From the NCBI GenBank assembly GCA_025464025.1, contig JAODBP010000325.1, positions 1 through 5,970 on the forward strand: a stretch of 5,970 bases of DNA. The letters are read 5' to 3'. Below the pieces are notes generated by a model. The model ran no database searches and was not told the origin of the DNA. It saw only the letters and a list, made by a program, of their open reading frames with translations. Source of the DNA: Actinomycetes bacterium (GTDB taxonomy: Bacteria; Actinomycetota; Acidimicrobiia; Acidimicrobiales; CADCSY01). Positions within the stretch are counted from its first letter, which is position 1, and each line of letters opens with the position of its first letter. Shown one piece after another: positions 1 to 4,796 of the stretch. A program made the position numbers and the translations under genes.

Positions 1-243
1 GGTCGCCGTGATCGCCAGCCGGTGGCCGGTGAGGTCGCCAGTCTCGTAGCGCCGCGGCCGGACCGTGACGCCCTCGAGCGCCGCCAGCTCGTCGACCACC
101 TGCGGGGCCACCACGGTCACGACGGCGTCAACGGCGAGGAGCCCCCGGACCTTCCCGAGGGCGACCGGGCCGCCCCCCACGACCAGGCACGAGCGCCCGG
201 CCAGGTTCAGGAGGACGGGGTACTGCGGGCCCTCAACCGGAAT
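1..243 (-). CDS. Precorrin-2 dehydrogenase / siroheme synthase N-terminal domain (partial)
   Basis: The reverse strand reads about 80 residues of an NAD-binding domain typical of the CysG N-terminal/Met8p family. It opens with QYPVLLNLAGR, then LVVGGGPVALGKVRGLL, a glycine-rich dinucleotide loop, then a VTVVAPQ strand and, at the window edge, RLAITAT. This family oxidises precorrin-2 to sirohydrochlorin with NAD+ and often also inserts iron to make siroheme. The C-terminal part lies outside the window. The gene follows rex on the same strand with about 10 bases between the rex stop and the first plausible codon, so the two are probably co-transcribed, fitting the actinobacterial habit of pairing rex with tetrapyrrole genes. 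The start is uncertain: no ATG, GTG or TTG occurs in frame just before the conserved YPV, and ATT at 241-243 is the nearest rare-start candidate. Family assignment is confident; whether ferrochelatase or methyltransferase parts follow cannot be seen. Confidence 0.82.
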   Translation of the reverse strand, partial: MPVEGPQYPVLLNLAGRSCLVVGGGPVALGKVRGLLAVDAVVTVVAPQVVDELAALEGVTVRPRRYETGDLTGHRLAITAT

Positions 244-253
244 CGGCGGCCGG

Positions 254-901
254 CTACCCCTGGGCGCGCAGCTGGTAGAAGCAGAGGATCTGGAGCTCGA
301 CGGCCAGGTCGACCTTGCGCAGCGACACGGTCTCGGGCACCACGACCGATGCCGGGGCGAAGTTCAGGATCGACCGCACGCCGGCGGCGACGAGCCGGTC
401 GACCACCTCCTGGGCCGACGTGGCCGGCGTGGCCACCACGCCGATGGCCACGCCCAGCTCGCCGACGATGGCGGGCAGCTCGTCGACGTGGCGGATGCGC
501 AGGGGCCCGATCGCCTCGCCCACCCGGGCCGGGTCGGCGTCGACCAGGGCGGCCACCGGGAAGCCGCGGTCGCCGAAGCCCCGGTAGTTGGCCAGGGCGT
601 GGCCGAGGTTGCCCACACCGACGATGACGACGGGCCAGTCCTGGGTGAGGCCCAGCTCCCGGCTCATCTGGAACAGGAGGTACTGGACGTCGTAGCCCAC
701 GCCCCGGGTGCCGTAGGAGCCGAGGTACGACAGGTCCTTGCGGACCTTGGCCGCGTTGACCCCGGCCATCTCGGCCAGCCGCTCCGACGAGATGGTCGTC
801 GTCCGGGCTTCGGCCAGCTCGTAGAGGCTGCGCAGGTACACGGGCAGGCGGTTGACCGTCGCCTCGGGGATCCGCCGCACGGGGCGCGCCGATTCGCTCA
901 T
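254..901 (-). CDS. rex: Redox-sensing transcriptional repressor Rex
   Basis: A 215-residue protein, the usual length for Rex, which represses respiratory, fermentative and related genes until a high NADH/NAD+ ratio releases it from DNA. An N-terminal winged-helix domain (about residues 10-75) starts with IPEATVNRLPVYLRSL and carries the signature KVRKDLSYLGSYGTRGVGY at 52-70. A Rossmann domain follows with the NADH loop GVGNLG at 95-100, an acidic residue in ALVDAD near 121, the conserved ILNFAP at 178-183, and the C-terminal helix ILCFYQL used for domain-swapped dimerisation. ATG at 901 was chosen over an in-frame GTG at 928 because family proteins begin shortly before the RIPEATVNRL segment, and a TATCGT hexamer nine bases upstream suggests a nearly leaderless mRNA. 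It is followed by a tetrapyrrole gene on the same strand and divergent from a membrane protein gene. A Rex-like half-site at 924-930 would allow autoregulation, which is inferred. Confidence 0.96.
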   Translation of the reverse strand: MSESARPVRRIPEATVNRLPVYLRSLYELAEARTTTISSERLAEMAGVNAAKVRKDLSYLGSYGTRGVGYDVQYLLFQMSRELGLTQDWPVVIVGVGNLGHALANYRGFGDRGFPVAALVDADPARVGEAIGPLRIRHVDELPAIVGELGVAIGVVATPATSAQEVVDRLVAAGVRSILNFAPASVVVPETVSLRKVDLAVELQILCFYQLRAQG

Positions 902-910
902 GCCCCACGG

Positions 911-916
911 ACGATA
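911..916 (-). promoter_or_regulatory. Candidate -10 element of rex
   Basis: On the minus strand this reads TATCGT, matching the actinobacterial -10 pattern TANNNT. Nine bases separate it from the ATG at 901, so transcription would begin about two to four bases before the start codon. No convincing -35 hexamer is seen 16-19 bases upstream. Assigned from pattern and position only. Confidence 0.4.
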
Positions 917-923
917 CCGGCGA

Positions 924-930
924 TTCACAA
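924..930. promoter_or_regulatory. Rex-operator-like half-site
   Basis: The plus strand reads TTCACAA (TTGTGAA on the minus strand), which equals one arm of the established Rex operator TTGTGA-N6-TCACAA. The opposite arm is not recognisable at the expected spacing: 913-918 reads GATACC. It lies just upstream of rex and within the -35 region of the divergent gene at 961. It could be a weak autoregulatory site or chance. Confidence 0.3.
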
Positions 931-948
931 GGTCACGAAGTCGATCGG

Positions 949-954
949 TACGCT
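949..954 (+). promoter_or_regulatory. Candidate -10 element of the 961 gene (leaderless)
   Basis: TACGCT matches TANNNT and is followed by six bases and then GTG at 961, the spacing expected when transcription starts on the first base of the start codon. A TTCACA hexamer at 924-929, five of six matches to TTGACA, lies 19 bases upstream, which is longer than the optimum. No Shine-Dalgarno sequence precedes the GTG, consistent with a leaderless mRNA. Confidence 0.5.
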
Positions 955-960
955 CCGGCC

Positions 961-1722
961 GTGGCCCAGGACACGCAGACGATCGCCGTGGCGGCCGGTG
1001 CGACCGTGGTCGCCGTGGCCTTCGGCGCCAGCCTGCTCGAGCGCTGGGTCGTGCGCCACCGGCCCCACGAGCTGGCCTGGGCCGTCGCCCTCGGCCTCTT
1101 CGCCTGCGGCTCGCTCTCCCTCTGGGCCGGCGCCGCCCTGGGCTGGAGCGGATGGACGTTCCGCCTCTTCTACGCCTTCGGCGCCGTGCTCAACGTGCCG
1201 TTCCTCGCCGTCGGCACGATCTACCTCCTCGCGCCGCGGCGGCGAGCCCACCTCGCCGCCGCCGGCACCGCCCTGGCCTGCGCGTTCGCCGGCGGGGTGA
1301 TCGCGGTGGCCCCGTTCACCGCGCCGATCCCGTCCGAGGCCCTGCCCCAGGGCAGCGACGTGTTCGGCCCGCTCCCCCGCATCCTCGCTGCCGCCTTCAG
1401 CGGCGGCGCGGCGACCGTGGTGTTCGTCGGGGCGGCCTGGAGCGCGGTGCGGCTCCTGCGGGGCCGGGGCAACCGCCGGCTCGCCGTCGGCAACATCGTC
1501 ATCGCCCTCGGCACCGCGATCCTGTCGATGTCGGGCCTCCTCAACAGCGCCCTGGGCGAGATGGAGGCGTTCGCCGTCACCCTCACCGTCGGCGTGTCGG
1601 TGCTGTTCACCGGCTTCGTCGTGGCGTCGTCGCCGCTGCGCCCGAGGCTGCGCTCAATCCGGCAGCATCGGGACGGTCCAGCCGAGGTCCTTGCCGAGGT
1701 GCACGGCTCGCGTCACGGCTGA
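961..1722 (+). CDS. Predicted seven-segment integral membrane protein of unknown function
   Basis: A 253-residue protein that I cannot assign to a named family. Seven hydrophobic segments are visible at about residues 6-26, 38-60, 68-90, 97-119, 140-163, 173-195 and 202-223. The loops are short and mostly carry basic residues (ERWVVRHRPHE after segment 1, PRRRAH after segment 3, RLLRGRGNRR after segment 5). Distinctive stretches are LAWAVALGLFACGSLSLW and FRLFYAFGAVLNVPFLAVGT. No enzyme motif or cofactor site is evident. GTG at 961 is preferred: it begins six bases after a TANNNT box, and the first membrane segment follows directly. The hydrophilic tail from about residue 224 is unusual because its last 22 codons lie antisense to the end of the polymerase IV gene. 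The gene is transcribed divergently from rex, so redox control is conceivable, but nothing in the protein indicates its role. Confidence 0.8.
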   Translation: MAQDTQTIAVAAGATVVAVAFGASLLERWVVRHRPHELAWAVALGLFACGSLSLWAGAALGWSGWTFRLFYAFGAVLNVPFLAVGTIYLLAPRRRAHLAAAGTALACAFAGGVIAVAPFTAPIPSEALPQGSDVFGPLPRILAAAFSGGAATVVFVGAAWSAVRLLRGRGNRRLAVGNIVIALGTAILSMSGLLNSALGEMEAFAVTLTVGVSVLFTGFVVASSPLRPRLRSIRQHRDGPAEVLAEVHGSRHG

Positions 1723-2850
1723 GGAGCCGAACCGCTCGTTGACGTCGTCGAGCGCGAGGTCGAGCGACGTGAGCGCCGTGCGATCGAACGGCAGCTCGAG
1801 CTGCACCGACCCGTCGTCGTCGAGGTTGGCGATCGAGATCCCGAGCAGCGTGATCCCCTTGGCCTCGATGAGCGGCGCCGCCTCGGCGAGCACCGCTCGG
1901 AGGGCAGCGAGCAGCGTCGACGTGTGCGCCGTCGCCCGGGCCAGCGTGTGCGACCTGGTGGCCCGGGTGTAGTCGTCGAACCGGAGGCGCAGCACGACGG
2001 TCCGCCCGACCCGGTCGGCCTTGCGCATGCGGCGGGACACACGGTCGACGAGGCCGACCAGCACCTCGTCGAGCTCGGCCCGCGAGCGCCGGCCCCGGCC
2101 CAGCGCCCGCTGCGAGCCGATCGACCGCCGACGCCGGCCGACGACCACCGGGCGGGGGTCGCGGTTGTGGGCGAGGGCGTGGAGGTGGTGGCCCGACCCC
2201 CGCCCCAGCATCGACACCAGCGCCGCCTCGGGCAGCCGGGCCACCTCCCCGACGGTGAAGATCCCGCGGGCGTGCAGCTTCTCGGCGGTCACCTTCCCGA
2301 CGCCCCACAGCCGCTGCACCGGCAGGGGGTGGAGGAACGCCAGCTCCTCGCCCGGCGGCACCACGAGGAGCCCATCGGGCTTGGCCACCCCGCTGGCCAC
2401 CTTGGCCAGGAACTTGGTGCGGGCCACGCCGACCGTGATGTTCAGGCCGACGTCGTCGAACACCCGGCGGCGCAGGCGGGCGGCGATCTCCTCGGGCGAC
2501 CCGGCGATCCGGCGCAGGCCGCCCACGTCGAGGAAGGCCTCGTCGATCGAGATGCCCTCGACGAGCGGGGTGGTGTCGTGGAACACGTCGAACACCGCCT
2601 TGCTGGCCTCGGTGTAGGCCTCGAACCGCGGCGCCACGACGACCGCGTGCGGGCACAAGACCCGGGCCTGCCCCCCGCCCATCGCCGTCCGCACGCCGAG
2701 GGCCTTGGCCTCGTAGCTGGCGGCGAGCACGACCCCGCCGCCGACGATCACCGGCCGGCCGCGGAGCCTCGGGTCGTCCCGCTGCTCGACCGACGCGTAG
2801 AAGGCATCGAGGTCGGCGTGCAAGATCGTGGCGTCGCCAGACACGAACAC
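1654..2850 (-). CDS. dinB: DNA polymerase IV (Y-family translesion polymerase)
   Basis: A 398-residue Y-family polymerase that copies past damaged bases with low fidelity and lacks proofreading. Catalytic motifs are clear: ILHADLDAFYASVEQ holds the first metal-binding aspartate (D13), SYEAKALGVRTAM is the nucleotide-contacting finger motif, and GISIDEAFLDV supplies D103-E104. A thumb with VGVARTKFLAKVASGVAKPDG and the helix-hairpin-helix LWGVGKVTAEKL follows, then the little-finger domain. QLELPF at 350-355 resembles the sliding-clamp binding motif but is followed by about 43 residues instead of ending the protein. GTG at 2850 gives MFVSGDATILHADLDAFY, the normal family N-terminus. GTG at 2844 is an equally possible start, whereas ATG/GTG codons further upstream would add unconserved residues and overlap the ligase gene. 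No Shine-Dalgarno is seen. A perfect LexA box covers the start region, so SOS induction is likely. The 3' end overlaps the convergent membrane gene by 69 bp. Confidence 0.95.
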   Translation of the reverse strand: MFVSGDATILHADLDAFYASVEQRDDPRLRGRPVIVGGGVVLAASYEAKALGVRTAMGGGQARVLCPHAVVVAPRFEAYTEASKAVFDVFHDTTPLVEGISIDEAFLDVGGLRRIAGSPEEIAARLRRRVFDDVGLNITVGVARTKFLAKVASGVAKPDGLLVVPPGEELAFLHPLPVQRLWGVGKVTAEKLHARGIFTVGEVARLPEAALVSMLGRGSGHHLHALAHNRDPRPVVVGRRRRSIGSQRALGRGRRSRAELDEVLVGLVDRVSRRMRKADRVGRTVVLRLRFDDYTRATRSHTLARATAHTSTLLAALRAVLAEAAPLIEAKGITLLGISIANLDDDGSVQLELPFDRTALTSLDLALDDVNERFGSSAVTRAVHLGKDLGWTVPMLPD

Positions 2851-2857
2851 ATGTTCG
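2844..2857. promoter_or_regulatory. LexA (SOS) operator at dinB
   Basis: The 14 bases CGAACACATGTTCG match exactly the gram-positive LexA/DinR consensus CGAAC-R-N-R-Y-GTTCG on both strands. The two five-base arms are perfect inverted repeats. The site covers the proposed dinB start codons (2848-2850 and 2842-2844) and lies 18 bases past the stop of the upstream acyl-CoA synthetase gene, where a dinB promoter must be if the gene is transcribed on its own. Bound LexA would block RNA polymerase until RecA-triggered self-cleavage. The minus-strand hexamer GAACAT (2851-2856) could be a weak -10 if transcription starts at 2844. Confidence 0.82.
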
Positions 2858-2875
2858 CACAGGCGGAGGGTTCGC

Positions 2876-4324
2876 TCAGTCCCGCAGGGTGCGGCGGATG
2901 ACCTTGCCCGCCGCACCCACCGGCAGCTCGGGCACGAACAGGACCTTGGCCGGGCACTTGTACCGGGCCAACCGGGCCTCGCAGTGGTGCACTAGGTCGT
3001 CCTCCTCGACGGCGAAGCCGGGCCGCACCACGACGAAGGCCTTCACCGCCTCGCCGGTGTGCGGGTGGGGCACGCCGACCACGGCGGCGTCGGCCACGGC
3101 CCGGTGGGACTGGAGCACGGCCTCGACCTCGGCCGGGAACACGTTGAAGCCCGACACGATGATGAGGTCCTTGATCCGGTCGACGAGCCGCAAGGTCCCG
3201 TCGGCGTCGGCCACCGCCACGTCGCCGGTGCGGAGCCACCCGTCGGCGGTGAGCGCGGTGGCCGTGGCCTCGGGGTCGCGCCAGTAGCCGGCGAACACGT
3301 TGGGGCCCTGCACCCAGAGCTCGCCGGGGTCGCCGAGCGGCACGTCGTCGCCGTCCTCGTCGACGAGGCGGACCGACACCCCGGGCAACGGCCGCCCGAT
3401 CGACCCCGGGGCCGTGCCGGCCGAGCTGGTGACGATCGGCGAGGCCTCGGTGAGCCCGTAGCCCTCGCGCAGGGTCACGCCGAACCGCTCGTACATGGTG
3501 CTGACCGTGGACGACGAGAGCGGCGCGGCGCCCGACAGCGCCAGGCGGACCGAGGCGAAGGCATCACGGTCGACGCGGGGCAGGCCGGCCCACGTCGACC
3601 ACATGGGCGGGGCGCCGGCCACGATCGTGCAGCGGTGGTTGCGCACCGTGTCGAGCGCCGTGGTCGGGTCGAACCGCTCGACGAGCACGACGGTGGCGCC
3701 GGCGAAGAGCGACACCCCGAGGATCACGTTGAGCCCGAACACGTGGAAGAGGGGCAGGACGCCGAGCACGACGTCGTCGGGGCCGAGGGCGTCGTCGGGC
3801 ACCGCCTGGGCCTGGCGGATGTTCGTGTGGAGGTTGCCGTGGGTGAGCATGGCCGCCTTCGGCGCCCCGGCCGTGCCCGCCGTGAAGAGCAGCGCGGCCA
3901 GGTCCTCGGGCCGGCGCTCGGCCACCGGCATCGGCGTCGCCGTGCGGACCAGGTGGTCGACGTCATCAGCCGTCAGCACGTGCTCCAGGTCGTGGTCGAA
4001 CGTGTGGGCGGCCGACGGGCCGACGATGGCGGCCCGAGCCTGGACGGCCTGGAGCTCGGCATCGATCTCGGCCGGAGGGCTCAGCGGGTTCAGCGGCACG
4101 GCGACGCACCCGGCACCGAGCACGGCGAGGTAGGCCACGACGAAGAGGCGGTTGTTGGCGCACAGCAGCGCCACCCGGTCGTCGGGCCGCAGCCCGAGGT
4201 CGACCAGCCCGCCGCGCAGGCGCGCCACGTCGTCGCGCAGCTCGCCGTAGGTCGTCGGCACCCCCCGACCCACCAGCGCAACCGAATCGCCAGGATGACC
4301 CTCGACGATGGAGGCCAGGTTCAC
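2876..4324 (-). CDS. Acyl-CoA synthetase / AMP-dependent ligase (FadD-like)
   Basis: A 482-residue member of the ANL adenylate-forming family. It would activate a carboxylic acid with ATP to an acyl-AMP and then transfer it to CoA. The phosphate-binding loop is at 146-158 (LLFTAGTAGAPKA, with K156), and the GYGLTEAS motif is at 288-295. TGD at 367-369 supplies the ribose-binding aspartate. The hinge DRIKDLIIVSGFNVFPAEVE is at 382-400, and the C-terminal GKVIRRTLR carries the adenylation lysine K474. Length fits short FadD/FadD13-type or acid-thiol ligases; the acid substrate cannot be read from sequence. GTG at 4324 is chosen because the family N-terminus begins there and a TACCGT -10 box lies exactly seven bases upstream. 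The open frame continues to 4903 but that part is antisense to the regulator gene. The P-loop departs from consensus (alanine at 149, 152 and 157). It is divergent from the receiver-domain gene and 25 bases before dinB. Confidence 0.92.
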   Translation of the reverse strand: MNLASIVEGHPGDSVALVGRGVPTTYGELRDDVARLRGGLVDLGLRPDDRVALLCANNRLFVVAYLAVLGAGCVAVPLNPLSPPAEIDAELQAVQARAAIVGPSAAHTFDHDLEHVLTADDVDHLVRTATPMPVAERRPEDLAALLFTAGTAGAPKAAMLTHGNLHTNIRQAQAVPDDALGPDDVVLGVLPLFHVFGLNVILGVSLFAGATVVLVERFDPTTALDTVRNHRCTIVAGAPPMWSTWAGLPRVDRDAFASVRLALSGAAPLSSSTVSTMYERFGVTLREGYGLTEASPIVTSSAGTAPGSIGRPLPGVSVRLVDEDGDDVPLGDPGELWVQGPNVFAGYWRDPEATATALTADGWLRTGDVAVADADGTLRLVDRIKDLIIVSGFNVFPAEVEAVLQSHRAVADAAVVGVPHPHTGEAVKAFVVVRPGFAVEEDDLVHHCEARLARYKCPAKVLFVPELPVGAAGKVIRRTLRD

Positions 4325-4331
4325 GTCGCGG

Positions 4332-4337
4332 ACGGTA
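4332..4337 (-). promoter_or_regulatory. Candidate -10 element of the acyl-CoA synthetase gene (leaderless)
   Basis: The minus strand reads TACCGT (TANNNT) followed by exactly seven bases and GTG at 4324, so transcription should begin at or next to the start codon. It shares two bases with the -10 element on the opposite strand. No clear -35 hexamer is seen. Confidence 0.5.
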
Positions 4338-4341
4338 GCGT
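4336..4341 (+). promoter_or_regulatory. Candidate -10 element of the response regulator gene (leaderless)
   Basis: TAGCGT (TANNNT) is followed by exactly seven bases and ATG at 4349, consistent with a leaderless transcript. It overlaps the minus-strand TACCGT box by the TA at 4336-4337, and no Shine-Dalgarno sequence precedes the ATG. The -35 region is not recognisable. Confidence 0.5.
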
Positions 4342-4348
4342 GCCGGCC

Positions 4349-4729
4349 ATGGCGGAACCGCCGATCAAGGTGATGGTGGTCGACGACACCGTCCACGTCC
4401 GCCGCATGCTCCGCAACATGCTGGAGCTCGACGGCTTCGAGGTGGTGGCCGAGGCCGGCAGCGGCCCGGAGGCCGTCGACGTGATCGTCGGCGCCGATCC
4501 GGACATCGTCGTGGTCGACTACAAGATGCCCGACGTCGACGGGCTGGAGACGGCCGCCCGCCTCCGGGCGCTGCGCCCCGACCAGGTGATGATCCTCTAC
4601 ACGGCGTTCGTCGACCCCGAGCTCGAGGCCCGGGCCCGGGCCGTCGGCGTGTCGGTCGTGCTGGGCAAGGTCGAAGGGCTCGAATCGCTCGAGCGCGAGA
4701 TCACCCGCCTCTGTGGCACGTTGTTCTGA
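4349..4729 (+). CDS. Stand-alone receiver-domain response regulator
   Basis: A 126-residue protein consisting only of a CheY-like receiver domain, which is switched by phosphorylation of an aspartate, usually by a histidine kinase. IKVMVVDD provides the acidic pair D12-D13, the phosphoacceptor is D57 in IVVVDYKMPDVDG, the switch threonine is T85 in ILYTAF, and the conserved lysine is K107 in VVLGKVEG. The helix-1 region and the EVVAEAGSGPEAVDV stretch look more like NarL/FixJ-type receivers than chemotaxis CheY. The stop codon follows helix 5 directly, and no frame downstream encodes a helix-turn-helix, so there is no effector domain. Output must come through protein contacts or phosphotransfer. 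No histidine kinase is in the window, making it an orphan here. It is divergent from the acyl-CoA synthetase gene with 24 bases between start codons and lies 67 bases before the hydratase gene. Confidence 0.93.
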   Translation: MAEPPIKVMVVDDTVHVRRMLRNMLELDGFEVVAEAGSGPEAVDVIVGADPDIVVVDYKMPDVDGLETAARLRALRPDQVMILYTAFVDPELEARARAVGVSVVLGKVEGLESLEREITRLCGTLF

Positions 4730-4796
4730 TGGTCTCGCTCGCAAGCTTCGCTCGACTCCGACTGCTCGCTGGCGCTTCCTACGCCGGGTTCTGACC
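4730..4796. repeat. Repeat-like intergenic segment
   Basis: The 67 bases between the regulator and hydratase genes have an internally repetitive, lower-complexity character. TCGCTCG occurs at 4735-4741 and 4748-4754, GCTCGCT recurs at 4764-4770, and an imperfect palindrome is centred on AAGCTT at 4743-4748. There is no U-tract terminator, convincing promoter or Shine-Dalgarno sequence. The segment could belong to a dispersed intergenic repeat family, but copies elsewhere cannot be examined here. Confidence 0.3.

Noticed and set aside
902..928. GTG at 928 as the rex start
   Set aside because: It adds nine residues not typical of Rex and would place the start codon over the half-site and upstream of the candidate -10 box.
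65..1300. Long plus-strand open frame of 411 codons across rex
   Set aside because: Its sequence is low-complexity and Arg/Pro/Asp-rich, and it is antisense to the unmistakable Rex; it is an artefact of high GC.
1607..2860. Alternative 417-codon minus-strand frame over dinB
   Set aside because: It is a shifted-frame shadow of the polymerase with Arg/Gly/Pro-rich composition and no motif.
2851..2916. Start of dinB at 2916
   Set aside because: It overlaps the end of the acyl-CoA synthetase and adds 22 unconserved residues upstream of the LexA box.
3059..4348. Upstream extension of the regulator frame to give 556 residues
   Set aside because: The extension lies antisense to the acyl-CoA synthetase and has shadow-type composition. 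The receiver domain begins cleanly at the ATG at 4349 behind a -10 box.
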